A DNA stretch of 55,896 nucleotides, from NCBI GenBank assembly GCA_003427395.1, contig BFEA01000380.1, positions 662,992 through 718,887 of the forward strand. Direction: 5' to 3'. Under the pieces are notes generated by a model. The model did no database searches. It had not been told where the DNA came from and saw nothing but the letters and a program-made list of their open reading frames with translations. The translations under genes and the position numbers were made by a program. The DNA is from Chara braunii (Eukaryota; Streptophyta; Charophyceae; Charales; Characeae). Shown in pieces: positions 10,580-21,341 of this stretch. Every line of letters begins with the position of its first letter. Position 1 is the first letter of the stretch.

Positions 10580-10914
10580 CTTTCGTAGTGACGGTTTTCG
10601 CATCGTCTGTTTTGCGGGCGTACGTTTGTCGTTCCCCTTCACGCTTTAGTCGTTTTCCGGTTTTGCTTTTTTTGTGGCAAGATGGCAAAGGCATTGGGGC
10701 GGTTGGGCATGTGCAATCACCCACCCACCTGCCCGCCCCCCACCACACACCCACCCACACGTGTGCCTGCCAGCCAACCACCCACCCACCTGCCCACTTG
10801 CCTGCCTGCCACCCACCCACTCACACACACACACACACAGTGTCACACAAATATTAATATTATGATGTTCGCCCAATTTTCCTTTTATGTATCATACTGT
10901 ATCAAACCTTGCAA
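10179..10914. other. No gene; poly-T and CCACCCA-rich low complexity
   Basis: A ~30-nt T run at 10550-10579, a C/A-rich tract of CCACCCAC-type words at about 10719-10838 ending in (CA)n, and otherwise unique sequence without recognisable coding. The T run may be the poly-A end of a minus-strand retroposon. Confidence 0.6.
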
Positions 10915-11030
10915 GGGACGCTGGACCCGTTTTCCAGCAGGTGATGCTCCCCACCAATAGATGAAGCCTCTCCCCAATGGCATGTGCTAGCGATGTCTGC
11001 TCTAAGCAGCATCGCTAGCACTGGAGGGTC
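10915..11030 (+). repeat. LINE-tail hairpin module, copy without poly-A
   Basis: GGGACGCTGGACCCG...TTCCAGCAGG, then CTCCCCACCAATAGATGAAGC to 10967. It is followed by the inverted pair TGCTAGCGATG (10983-10993) and CATCGCTAGCA (11008-11018), equivalent to the terminal hairpin GTGCTAGTGG in the copies at 39191 and 42686. The paired arms here carry GCGA/TCGC where other copies have GTGG/CCAC, so base pairing is kept. Confidence 0.7.
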
Positions 11031-11044
11031 TATTTATATATTAT

Positions 11045-11411
11045 CTAGGTAGCAAATCCGGATATCCAGCAGACCAATTTTATCCGGATATGGAAAATCC
11101 GGCCCTGCGCAAAATATTTTTTTTTGCCAAAAAACAAAAATTTCAAAAAAATCTGGAAAAAAAGTATGTTGTTCATATGATTGATACGAACAACATTTGG
11201 CTTGAGGTCATCTTTGATATCTCAACAGATATAAAGATAAAAAATAAAACAGAAGAACAAAATAATATTTAGATAAAAAATTATAGAATGAATTAAGCAT
11301 CCCCCCTCTAAACCCCTTTATTCCCTATCTTGCCCCCTTTGAACCCTTCAATGCCCTATCAAGCTTTTCATGAAATAGGAATGTAGTTCTATTGTATTTT
11401 GCATGCGCAAT

Positions 11412-11442
<31 letters not shown>

Positions 11443-11520
11443 GGGCTTTTTTTTTATCATCCGGATTTCCGGATGATCCTACCCCCCCGATCATCCGGCC
11501 AGATAACCCATGCTACTTAG
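11045..11520. mobile_element. Small inverted-repeat element with 8-bp target duplication
   Basis: 476 bp bounded by short inverted ends CTAGGTAGCA (11045-11054) and TGCTACTTAG (11511-11520), one mismatch in ten. It is flanked by TATATTAT on both sides (11037-11044 and 11521-11528). Several ATCCGG words lie near both ends, in both orientations. It has no coding capacity; a poly-T run lies near its right side. An 8-bp duplication suggests a hAT-type non-autonomous element, but the surrounding (TA)n makes a chance match possible. Confidence 0.5.
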
Positions 11521-11598
11521 TATATTATATATATATTATATTATATATATATATATGAGGATATATATATATATATATTATTATATATATATATATGA

Positions 11599-11635
<37 letters not shown>

Positions 11636-11636
11636 G
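11521..11636. repeat. (TA)n microsatellite
   Basis: TA-rich tract with a few interruptions, truncating or abutting the 5' part of the G1 LTR. Confidence 0.9.
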
Positions 11637-11842
11637 ACGTTCGCTGCTAATGGTTGTCGTTGGGGTTTAAACCCATGCACACATTTGAGATACACAATAG
11701 TCTAATCGGATCGATGTGTGGAGAGTGGCTACGTGACTATGTCCCCCACGCCGCGGCCAGGTCATGCAGAACGCAGGCGCTCCCTCTCTAATCTTCTTCC
11801 TAAGTCCTTGTAATTCGGTGTTCTTCGCGCATGCATGCCCGC

Positions 11843-11849
11843 TATAAAT
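11843..11849 (+). promoter_or_regulatory. TATA motif 1 in G1 LTR
   Basis: GCTATAAATTC, conserved at the same place in both G2 LTRs (20402-20408 and 31170-31176, minus strand), just after a CATGCATGC word. It is one of two candidate core promoters of the LTR. Confidence 0.5.
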
Positions 11850-12193
11850 TCCGACTGTGCGATTAGTTAGCTCTCTTAACCAGCTGTTGGAAGCTCGGGG
11901 TTGCGCGATCAGAGAGGGTGGGCACACGAGCGAAGAAAGAGGTGAGTAGAGCAGGAGTCGGGCGACCCGACGAGCTGGTGCCAAACGCGCGGGGTTGACG
12001 CGGGTCACGAGGGACTGTGGGCACGGGCGAACCTAACGGGTGCGGGAGGACTAAGCGGGGTGACGGCTTCGTGGGTTGGTGCGCGACGACGGACTGTCCG
12101 CATCGGAGAGAGAGAGAGAGAGAGGAAGAGGGAGCTGAGGTTGATGGACGCGGATTTGTTGTTTCTTTTATCTTTTCTCCCTCCTGTCTTGTG

Positions 12194-12201
12194 TATATAA
12201 A
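12194..12201 (+). promoter_or_regulatory. TATA motif 2 in G1 LTR
   Basis: TATATAAATTTTGAT, conserved in both G2 LTRs (20053-20060 and 30821-30828, minus strand). A start downstream of it would place ORF0 and gag on one transcript. Confidence 0.5.
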
Positions 12202-12795
12202 TTTTGATTTTGGCTCCGAGTGATTTGCCCGTTTCTGTTTTTCGGAATCTGGACTTGGGTTTTTGCTCACACTTGCCTTCACGCTTTCCATCTCAGCTGC
12301 ACTGTGTGTATGTTGCTGAATGAATGGATGTATGGATGCCATGTTTGGTTGCTTGTTTTCTACCGGATCCTTGCCTTTGCCTTTGTTTATTGCATTTGAT
12401 GCATTCGTGAGTAGGATAGGAATTTTGCGCAATCGGTAATCATGTTCTCCTTTTTGCTTGTCTCTTGATTGGGCTGATATGGTTGTTGCATCTTGCATGC
12501 TAAAAAATTACAGAGTGATTAGACAATCGAATGCCTGGTCCGGCGAACGCCGCGCGAAGACGCATGTAATCGCGACCTGATTTGCGCCTTTACACGTGTC
12601 CCCGTGCGTCGCTTCGACAATTGCAGAAGTACTGTCTGATTGGATACGGCCATCCAGGGTCTGCGTCGGAGCAGTAATCCCGTGCGAACACGCGTGAACG
12701 CGACTTGATTCGCACAAGCCTGCACGTGCTCGCACGCGGTGACCGCCATCGGCACAAACACGCCCTTAGGCATCTCGCAGCTCTGCGATGACATA

Positions 12796-13296
12796 ATGAC
12801 CCACTCAGAGAGCTCGGAGTCGTTGTTGTACGATCCAGACTATTTCACCCCGTGGATAGCGGAAAGCCTCCGACAGAGATACCCTTGCCAAACGGAGAAT
12901 CGACTATGTCCTAGGGAGTTCCACTGCGCTACCACTAGCGAGCCCAGGTGCTCTGATTTCCCCACTCAGGACCACACCCACTATTTCACCTACCTCGGAT
13001 TTGTCGTTATTTCCACCAGTTTCCCTCCCTTCCGTCTTCTTCTTCCGTATCACCAACTCAGCGTCGTCCCGTGGAAGGCCATAGCGCCCTACTGGCCCAG
13101 TGCACACTGCGGAAATTGCCGACGACGTGGCGATCAGAGGACCCCGGAATTCCGGAGGCCTAACTCAAACGCGAGACGACCGGCGCCACGTGGCAACTAT
13201 CGACGGCCTAACTCATCGGAACCCCACCCACCCCGAAGGGGAAGGGACCTTCCCACAAACCGTCGTCCTCGGAACCAATGGCTCGGCCGACCTTGA
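12796..13296 (+). CDS. LTR-embedded ORF0 of G1
   Basis: 166 codons from the ATG at 12796-12798, inside the LTR and downstream of both TATA motifs. The product has an acidic start (MTHSESSESL), a Cys/His-rich middle (NRLCPREFHCATTSEPRCSD, then HTHYF), a hydrophobic stretch (FPPFRLLLPYHQL) and a basic Arg/Pro-rich tail. The same protein is encoded in the diverged G2 LTRs. Over 68 aligned codons I count about 23 synonymous against 13 amino-acid changes versus the 5' LTR of G2, which suggests past selection on the protein. I do not recognise the family; the Cys/His spacing could bind metal. This copy is still open to its own stop. Confidence 0.55.
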   Translation: MTHSESSESLLYDPDYFTPWIAESLRQRYPCQTENRLCPREFHCATTSEPRCSDFPTQDHTHYFTYLGFVVISTSFPPFRLLLPYHQLSVVPWKAIAPYWPSAHCGNCRRRGDQRTPEFRRPNSNARRPAPRGNYRRPNSSEPHPPRRGRDLPTNRRPRNQWLGRP

Positions 13297-13525
13297 GTGA
13301 CCCGCACATGCCATCTGCCTTATGACCAGAGGCGGTCCGCCCTCTCCGCCAAATTGCACTCGTGCCCCTGAAAAACCCTGCCACAGGAGATCTCAATTCT
13401 GACCTGGGACTCCACCCCCACTTTCCCAAAAATCCTTGGCACACCCCTTTTCGCACTTCCAGGCCCACATCCTACTCCGATCAGGAAGTCGCGTTGGGCG
13501 TGAGGTTGGTATCGAGCCCGACATG

Positions 13526-13540
13526 TGGCCGGGTCTTAGG
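13526..13540 (+). promoter_or_regulatory. G1 primer-binding-site candidate
   Basis: TGGCCGGGTCTTAGG two bases after the LTR end; G2 has TGGCAGGGTTC at the same place. An alternative lies a few bases upstream: TGGTATCGAGCC (G2: TGGTATCGGAGCC), which closely resembles the initiator-Met-tRNA primer site TGGTATCAGAGCC of plant elements. Which one is used depends on the exact LTR end. Confidence 0.4.
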
Positions 13541-13658
13541 ATTAATAGCACGCTAATTGGGCGATCTGGCTCACCGAGGGCGACCTCGACCCCGGAACGC
13601 GCATAGATGCGACCCCGTCATCACCCGAAGTAGATCGGCTAATTGACGGGCGGCCAAC

Positions 13659-14466
13659 ATGAACTCTAATGCACAGAATCCGAATCCGCAGCAGAATGTT
13701 AATCAACCGAATCCTAATCAACTCGCCCCACGAGCACATGCTCCCATGACGCCACCTGATCTTTATCTATTTGACCCTGCACATCATCTTGCAGGAGCAT
13801 GGTTGGCCACACTTCGAACACAACATTATGACGATAACGAAGCTCAGGTAAACATTCCGGCTCGATTAGGAGGAGACGCTCATCACTGGTTTAGTACCTA
13901 TGTATGGGTAGATCTTCCGACCTTCGAATGAGATTTTTCTGAATCGATTTGATTACGTCTATCCAGAGTAAGCAATGTACATGATCAAGGACCGGGTGCA
14001 AAAGCTTCTCGAGTCTATCGCAGAATATCGAAACCGGTTCTATCGAATGTTTGTAAAGACCGAGCGAGGCGAGCAAGTCGGAAGAGATTTGTTTATTGAT
14101 GGGCTTCGCAGTCGGACGATAAGGGCGAAACTGCGAAAGCAATTTTCCCCCATCAATCACACGCTGCAACAGATCATGGCCGCTGCAGAGGAAATGGAAC
14201 GAAAGTTCGCGGTGAACTTCCTGGAAGGAGAAGACTATCCTAAGGAAAGGGATTTGTCCGAACTCGCAAGGGCAAGAACTGAGTTGGCCGCGTTGCAGAA
14301 CAAGTTCGAAAATATGGGATTTGTGTCTGGCCCGGTCACCTATCTGGAACAGATAGCCCCTAAACGACCCGCCCCGAGTGTGATTATGAGTGTCCCTGTT
14401 CCTGTGATACCGGCGATTGTAATGACGGCACCCGCACCACCGATTGAGAACCCGGTAAGGACAAAT
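13659..14466 (+). pseudogene. G1 gag, N-terminal two thirds
   Basis: Gln/Asn-rich start (MNSNAQNPNPQQN), then a Ty3/gypsy gag core (GAWLATLRTQHYDDNEAQVN, ...HHWFSTYVW) and VKTERGEQVGRDLFIDG, collinear with G2 gag. It is broken by TGA in place of an Arg codon near 13930 (G2 has CGA), a frameshift just after, and a TAA in place of Gln near 13970. Reading in the plus sense stops matching gag after about 14466, where the next portion of gag appears in the opposite orientation. Confidence 0.8.
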
Positions 14467-14469
14467 GAG

Positions 14470-15495
14470 TCTACTGCTGGAGAGGGTCGCCACTCCACCA
14501 CTTCTTTCAGTTCCGGTGCCAGTCTGATCGTTCTGATCATTCCGAGCCCAGGATAACCAAGCAATACATACTGATCTAACGGGATGAGCTAAACAACACT
14601 TTCCGTGGTTGCTAACACACTTCCTACACCTTCCATTTCTTCCATGAGGGCTCCTACCCGCCCAGGTCCGTTAGCGATGGGGGTCGCTGCCATTGGTGCG
14701 ACCCCGACCCGTTGTTGCGGGGGCCTGTGGGGGCAGTCATGAGCTAGATGCCCTGGCTGATGGCATGCATAACAGACATTCGGATTGTTTGTGGCTCCCC
14801 CGAGAGTAGACGCCGGGGCCAGCCCTTGTTGGATCGGAGGGGTACGCACCGCGATGGACCGCATGTTTCTCATCATGGCTTATAACCGAGCGTTATGCTG
14901 TCGCTGTTCCTTTTTGCTTTCCTCAACAGAAAAATTCCCACGAGAAATGAAAGTTGAAAAAATATTCTATAAAAACAAAATGATGAAAAATCCTTCATAT
15001 TTATGAGTTATCATTCTAATGTTCATCCAATTCTAAAATTTCCAGTTTTATTTGATAAGTTCCCGTCTAACCATGAGTTTTCCCTTCCAACTACATCTAT
15101 TTGCTTAAGATGGAATGAAAGTCTGGACGAGTTTATGAAATGTTTTAATTAAATTTTCATTCTACTACAAGAAATATCTTCTAATTTAGATTGGATTAAC
15201 CTATTTATGATTGAAAATCCTTACTTAGAATGACAATCCAATTAAAATATTTCATGAACTCGTCCACACTTTCATTCCATCTCTAGCATGCAGTTCAAAT
15301 AAGAAGGGATACCCCATTCTTGGAAGGACAGTTTTCAAGTAAGACGGAAAATTTTAAAATTGGAATGACATTTTTAAAAATAGAATGAAAATTTAAAATT
15401 TAGAATGTAATTTCACTATAGAATGATTATTTAATTGAGGGAAATTTTTCTGTTGCTGGATTAGGCTAATTAACGTCTTGGTTAGCTCGCTTTGC
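14470..15495 (-). pseudogene. G1 gag C-terminal part, inverted, with zinc knuckle
   Basis: Read on the minus strand this is the continuation of the gag that stops at 14466: SELTKTLISLIQ, then (after the MITE at 14924-15455) ESKKEQRQHNARL, AMMRNMRSIAVR, a CCHC knuckle CYACHQPGHLAHDC, and GYPGLGMIRTIR...EWRPSP. G2 has the same blocks in the same order. The inverted piece begins almost exactly where the plus-strand piece ends, so an in-place inversion of one gag is likelier than insertion of an unrelated copy. Confidence 0.75.
14924..15455. mobile_element. Fold-back MITE, copy 1
   Basis: A 532-bp AT-rich element inserted into gag. Ends: CAACAGAAAAATTCCCACG and the complement of CAACAGAAAAATTTCCCTC. 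The inverted repeats run through most of its length: for example GATGGAATGAAAGTCTGGAC (15108-15127) is mirrored near 15264-15283, and sequences outside these also pair imperfectly. The interrupted gag codons (Leu-Ile-Gln then Glu-Ser-Lys-Lys) show that only CT (AG on the coding strand) is duplicated at the target. It has no coding capacity. A second copy in opposite orientation is at 37743-38265. Confidence 0.85.
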
Positions 15496-15801
15496 CATTC
15501 TTGCACGTTCCAATCGACCCTCCCATTGAGAGTATTCCTACGCAAGATGCCGCGCAAGACTGTTAGTAAATCATCAGTCGACCAGGTCTGGCTAGGCTTC
15601 ACCTTAAGTTGCTGCATTTCTAACAAGTGTTGTGCGAATGCCAAGTCAGACCAGCCTCTTTGGTTTCATTTAATAAGATATAGAGGTCTTTGTGGGCCAT
15701 TTTCAGTTGTTCCGAGGAGATGCTCAGGGTGGCCACAACCCCTGGATAGTAGTGACTCTCAATGATTCTTTGACCTCGTTAATGCGTAGCACCCCTTCCC
15801 T

Positions 15802-18318
15802 TTAAAGATGTCTTCCATGTAACATCACCCCCCCATACGTAACCTCGTACACATCTTCTGAATCAGCCGGCGAAAGACCCAACTTCCACCCACCTGCCTT
15901 TTTTCGGATTGGGAAAGCAAGTGTCTTATCCCCCTTCTGGACATCGATGCAGTGGAGACCTTTTTCTAGTAAGTGTCTCAATTTCGTTCTCTTGGAGCAC
16001 TCCAAATTGTCCCCCTGTCCTGTCTGCAATTGGGGCGGAGGTTCAGTGCAAGCTTGTTCGTCCGACCCTTGAGGGGGATCTGGAGGAGGAGGAGGGGGGG
16101 GGGCTGAAGGAGGGGGGGGGGGGGGGGGTCAGGATGAGGTTGTGGATTTCCTGTCGGTGGAGGGGTGAATAAACTGTGTACAATACCCCAGATTTTGTGC
16201 AGCACTCTTTGCCAGGTGGATCCTGGAGGTGGCCCCTGCTCCAGCACCTGCCCTAGAGTTGGACTGCTGAGTAAAACTGGAACCAGGTGTATGTAGACCT
16301 CGTCCCATAATTTGTCTGTCCCCTGCGGGTGTTGCTTTTTCAACTGCTTCATAATTCATTCAGCCAGTCTCTTAAGTTTAGTGTTTGCGTCCCCTTCCCC
16401 TTGTGATCCCTCCCATCCTTCCAGAGTGTCATTTTGCATTTCCGTACCGTGATCATCTATGTCAATTGGCTGGGGTCCGAAAGCCTTGACGAAGACATCT
16501 TCCTGTTCTTCTTCTCTTTGCCTTTCTAGCCCAGGCTGTACTTCATGGACTGGATGGGCCTCAACCCCTATTTCCAAAAAGGGTCCATCCTTGTTTTTCG
16601 GTGGCGGACGTAATTGTTTCTCATTGACTTTATTCTCTTCATGTACTGTCCCTTTCTGCTTCTCCTGCACTACCGTTTGTTCGACTACCCCCACTGTGTC
16701 TACGTTGGTTGTGCTGACTGCTGCCTCCTTTGCTCCTTTCTCTTTGTCCCCTTCCGTGTTCCTTAGGGCAGCATAGCGATTATTTGTCGATTTTCTGACT
16801 CCGTTCAGTTTGGAGTAAGGCTCCTTCCACTGGTCCTTTTTGGTTCGACTGGTGTTTTTTAGGTTAGGTTGTTGCCAGACCTCCATCTGCTCATCAGCAG
16901 TAATTAGGAAGTCTTGAGGTTGGGGCTCGATCTTCTTTTGGGCCGCGGGTGAAGCGGGTGGGGAGGATGTTCAGGGTCCCTCCATGTGATCTTCTATTGT
17001 TCGTGGTGGGGCCCAATGTTCTGGCAGTTTTTTGTCCTTCGTAGTCTCCTCCTTTTTCTCCCACTCCCAGCCCCTCACCCTTCGTTCTCCTCCTGGTTCA
17101 TCAATATACACCCAACCTTCATGCCCCGGATCCACGATCCTCCAGCGGGTGGCTTTAAAGGGGTCTCGCATCAAGCGTCCCGTATTTCTGACCCGCTTTG
17201 TCGGGTAGAGGGGACAGTTCTTCTCTGTCGACAAGTGCCTGTATGCCTGACACTTGTAGCACCAAGGACGCGTCTTATGTGCTGTGTGGATTTTAAACTC
17301 TTTCCCCCCTATCCGGAAGGGGATAACGTCATCAATGGCGAACACTTGTTCCCTGGGTACGTCCAAGGCAATCATCAAAAAATCATCTCTTCGGGCGATA
17401 TGGGGGGGGAAGGGGTCGATGAAATCGATGATGTCATATTTCTGGGCAAGATCCTGCACAAAAGCCCCCTGCACTTCAATCGGCACATGGCGGAATTCTA
17501 CCCAATTGTAGTCCTGCATCATCTGGTCTCGCTTCTCCTCCGGCCGTTGTTGTCTCGGAGGGTTCCAGGGGAAGATCCGCACCTCAGATTGATCACATCG
17601 AATACTTTGCCATGAATCCATCCTTTGTTTATCAGAATAAAAAACACACCTCACCGTGTACACTGTGGATGAGAGTGGTTGGATCAGAAAAAACATCCCG
17701 CACCATCCTCCGATCCCTTGAGGATGGCGGATCTCTTTTTGATTGTCATTTATCGATTTGTAAACTGCATCATCGAAAAAAAAACAATTGCTTGCATGAC
17801 GTGTATAGATTTCATCCCTTGCTTTAGTTGTGTCTTCAGGTTTGCTTCTTCCCTCCCCGATTGATTAGCCTGTCCTCCGAGCTAACTAAAAACTTGGAGA
17901 GGAAGAACTTCAAGGGGGAAGCAGTTGTGAGGTTATCAAGTGGGATTTCTAGATCCTTTTCATCTCCTTCCTGCCTTCGTTTGACCGAGAGCGTTTCCCC
18001 ACAGAAGGGACGCTTAACCTTGCTTGCCCGGGAAGAGGCAGAGGAGGAGGTTGACGCTGTCTGAGGATCTGTTTTTCCTGTTTCCTTTTCAAGTCTTTGC
18101 AGATCTTTAATCTCTTTCAACAATTCTGTTGGGGAAGGGCTGTTGAGTTTTTCCTTCCCTCGAGAGGTATCGCTGCAGACTTTGCTTGAATGGGGCTCGC
18201 CATTCCCTCCGCTTTTTACCTCTTGCCATCTAGTGGGTGTGTGTCTCATGGCACCTTGATATAGGATTGTAGTGCCTCCCTTTTTCCTGCCCCTAGCCTT
18301 CCTTTGAAGGCTGGCCAT
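15802..18318 (-). pseudogene. L1-type LINE ORF1 region (plant-like, zinc knuckle)
   Basis: Minus-strand frames 17836-18318, 16971-17696, 16356-16886, 15978-16352 and 15802-16029 run in order. The second holds the recognisable part: a DUF4283-like RNA-binding region (VEFRHVPIEVQGAFVQDL, DVPREQVFAIDDVIPFRIG) and a knuckle CYKCQAYRHLSTEKNC. The first starts with a basic ATG-initiated stretch (MASLQRKARGRKKGG) and has Ser/Thr-rich and charged segments. The later ones are Gln/Glu-rich, then proline-rich over G-runs. Plant L1 elements encode this kind of ORF1 ahead of an ORF2. No ORF2 follows; the segment runs into inverted gag, so it is a 5' fragment broken by frameshifts. Confidence 0.7.
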
Positions 18319-18438
18319 GCGGAAGGCCGGGATCAGTTACTCAATCATGTATCACCGTAGCAAGGGACTATGTCCCTACCCTGTGGTTAAAACTCTGGCT
18401 GTGGTTATGGTGAAAGCCTCTGCCCCCGCCACTTGATT

Positions 18439-18469
18439 GTGTTTTTTTTTTTTTTTTTTTTTTTTTTTT
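18439..18469 (-). repeat. Poly-T run (minus-strand poly-A)
   Basis: About 30 T residues upstream (minus sense) of the LINE ORF1 start; probably the tail of another minus-strand retroposon. Confidence 0.7.
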
Positions 18470-19009
18470 GTTCTAAAACCGTCTGCTTCCCCTGGTTGCC
18501 CTTTTGCTACTCGTGACACGACTTTTGGCCAAGGAACGATCGATTTTAGAGTCTTAGGAGCCTCGGGATTAACTTTATTAGCAGGTCAGGTAAAGCAGAA
18601 AAAAGGGATCGAGATGACAGGGTGAGGGTCGTACAAGCCGAGCCCAAATTCAGAATTAATTGTTACTCTTCAGAACAAGTTGGGGGGAGGGGGGAGGGTA
18701 ACTAGAAAGTCAAATTTGTTAGCAGGCAGATGTGACGCCCAACCTCACGCTCGATGCGACTTCCTGATCGGAGTGGGATGTGGGCGTGCAAGTGCGAAAA
18801 GGGCAGTGCCAAGGATTTTTGGGAAAGTGGGGGTGGAGTCCCATGTCAGAACTGAGATCTCCTGTGGCAGAGTTTCAAGGGATTAGATGCAATAGGTCTA
18901 AGGGCAAGTTCCTCCCGGTCTGTTGGCGTTCTATGTCGTGCAGCATAAGGCAGATGGCATGTGCGGTGCATTCAAGGTTGTCCGATCCGTCTGTTTTGGC
19001 GGTGGCGGT

Positions 19010-19471
19010 TCAGGGAGAGGCCCGCCCCGGATAGTTGTGTTCCTGATGAGTCGGTACTTTGGGTGCCGGCACGTGGCGTCTGTCGTCGCGCATTTTGGTT
19101 AGGCCCTCTAGTTTCAGGGACTCGTCAGTTACCACTTTGCCGGCAATTTCCGCAGGGCGTGCGGGGCCAGTACGGAGCGATGGAATTCCACGGTACCACC
19201 GTGAGTTGGTGATACGAGAGGAGGAGACGGAAGGGAGGGAAGTTGGTAGCGATAACAACGAAGCCGGGGGATATGAAGTAATGGGTGTTGTCCGAAGTGG
19301 GAAAATTGGGGCACCTCGGATCGCTGGTGGTGGCACAGTGAAACTCCCGGGGCACAATCGATTCTCGGTTAGGCAGGGGAATTCCGGGCATCTCTGTCTG
19401 AGACACTCTCTCACCCAGGAGTCGAAATACTCCGGATCCCACGACGAATCAGAGTCCCTCGAGTACGTCAT
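19010..19471 (-). pseudogene. ORF0 in G2 3' LTR, frameshifted
   Basis: Starts at the conserved ATG (MTYSRDSDSSWDPEYFDSW) but shifts frame near the segment equivalent to ENRLCP. The correct continuation (PREFHCATTSDPRCPNFPT, FPPFRLLLSYHQL) is found in the overlapping frame down to about 19125, where it ends in a stop after CGNCRQSGN. It is otherwise close to the 5' LTR copy. Confidence 0.55.
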
Positions 19472-20052
19472 CTTGTCATCGCGGTGTGATGGAATCCTTC
19501 CGCACGCGTCTAATCAGCAGGGGGAATTTCCGATGTGATATCGAAAATTCCTATCCGTTTAGGTGCGTGGTGGAAGGAAAATTCCCGCCTACCCGATGTC
19601 GAAGGTGTCAAGTTCGTCAACGGTTGTGAATCGGCGCGCATGGATACATGTAGGCTACGCAGATCAGATCGCGCTTACACGCATCCCCGCGAGGTATTCG
19701 CTTGTTTCTGGACAAAAAGCTACCCAATCCGTGATCCCGTACACAATCGTTTCCGAGCATGCAAGGTGCAGCAACAACAGTAGTTCAAAAGGGGATAAAC
19801 AGCAATGGAAGCAGTATTGATGACTACGCAAAAATTCCTACTATGTTCATGAGTGTATCAAAACGACAAGCAAAGGCAAGGATCAGGCGAAAAGACACGC
19901 AATAGACATGACATTCATTCATCCATTCATTCGACAAAACCCGTAACAAACGAAATCGAGATCAACCGCAAAATGAGTGTGGGCTGAAACCAAGACAAGG
20001 ATTTCGAAGACAAAACGAAAAACGGGCGAGTCGCCCTGAGCCGAGATCAAAA

Positions 20053-20060
20053 TTTATATA
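20053..20060 (-). promoter_or_regulatory. TATA motif 2 in G2 3' LTR
   Basis: TATATAAATTTTGATC on the minus strand, matching G1 12194 and the 5' LTR at 30821-30828. Confidence 0.5.
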
Positions 20061-20401
20061 CAAAAGCAAAGAGGGAGAAAAGACAAAGAAAATTGCAAAT
20101 CCACGTCCATCAACCTCAGCTCCCTCTTCCTCTCTCGCTCTCTCCGATGCGGACAGTCCGTCGTCAAGCACCAACCCACGAAGTCGTCACCCCGCTACGT
20201 CCTCCCGCACCCGTCAGGTTCGCCCGCGCCCACAGTCCGTTGTGGCCCGCGTCAACCTCGCGCGTTTGGCACCAGCTCGTCGGGTCGCCCGACTCCCACT
20301 TCAACTCACCTCTTACTTCGTTCGTGAGCCGACCCTCACTGATCGCGCTACCCCGAGCTTCCACCAGTTGGTTAAGAGAGCTATCTAATCGCGCAACCAG
20401 A

Positions 20402-20408
20402 ATTTATA
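20402..20408 (-). promoter_or_regulatory. TATA motif 1 in G2 3' LTR
   Basis: GCTATAAATTCTGG on the minus strand, preceded by CATGCATGCA as in the other LTR copies. Confidence 0.5.
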
Positions 20409-21341
20409 GCGTGCATGCATGCACGAAGAACACGGAATTGCAAGGACTTAGAAAGGAGATTAGGAAAGAGAGCCCCTGCGTTCTGTATGGCCAGATCGCG
20501 GCGTGGGGGTCGTAGCCACTCTCCACACATCGATCCGAGCATGCAGGCCGCGGGCTGGCTAGACACAGCAAGAGAAAGCGAGAGCGGGAAAAATGAAGTT
20601 CAAGAAGAAAGATACAGTTACAATGGCACCCGCCCAAAATTACAGTTACACACATGATTAAGGGCGTCGACTGATCAGAGTTTCGTTGCAGCCGCACAAA
20701 GAAGCGCGTAAGCAAAAAGCGTTGCGCGGCAAAAAAAAATCCTAAATTCCTAAATTTCTAAATTCCTAAATTCCTATCTAATGCAAAAAAAACGAAAAGC
20801 ACGAAAAAGTCCGAAATTCCGAGAGCCATTGGGGCTCGACAAGATTCAAAAAGGAAAATTCAAAAAGAACGAAGCAAAAAATTCCCGCGCGGTCTTCCGC
20901 GCCTAAAATCCGACAACAGCACAGAAAAAAAGCGGCGTCAACCCTTATCAATTGCGCCTGGTCGGTGCAACAACCACTCAATCAATCATCCCGGGACTTG
21001 CCCGACCCTGAATCCAGTCATCCGAAAAAAAGCGACGAAAGAGAAAAGTCTCACCCTCAATCCCCATCTCCCGTAATTGGCCCAACCTTCCCAGCTTAGG
21101 ACCCCCTCATTGTTATCGCGCAGAAAGTCGTGCGGAACAGAAATCGGTTCGTCACATATGTGACGCCCAGGGGGTTCCAATCTTAAGCAAGCTCCTGCTT
21201 GCTTGAATCATGACACGTGTCGATTTCTCTAATCGATTGACACGAGGAGCTTTTCGTTGCAACTTACCGTATGAAGGAGTGTGGACGTCATCCAACGTGG
21301 CGTACGGGCTCTGTCCTACAAATTCCTTGGGACGGCTCTCG

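Larger units (their letters stand above)
11637..13523 (+). repeat. Ty3/gypsy G1: 5'-truncated LTR
   Basis: Homologous, in opposite orientation, to the G2 LTRs from about 11709 on (GGATCGATG.GTGGAGAGTGGCTAC onward) but clearly more diverged. It retains both TATA motifs and the LTR-embedded ORF. The end CCCGACA (13517-13523) precedes a two-base spacer and a TGGCCGGGTC primer-site candidate, as in G2. The first few hundred bases of a full ~2.4-kb LTR are missing; the copy begins at (TA)n. Confidence 0.75.
18731..21156 (-). repeat. G2 3' LTR
   Basis: 2426 bp, beginning TGTGACGAACCG and ending GGGCGTCACA in the minus sense, giving 7-bp inverted ends. It matches the 5' LTR over nearly its full length but its last bases differ: GGTTGGGCGTCACA here, against GGTTGGTATCGGAGCCCGACA in the 5' copy. 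The word ATGTGACGCCCA occurs at both outer edges (18730-18741 and 21158-21169). It contains both TATA motifs and a damaged ORF0. Confidence 0.8.
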
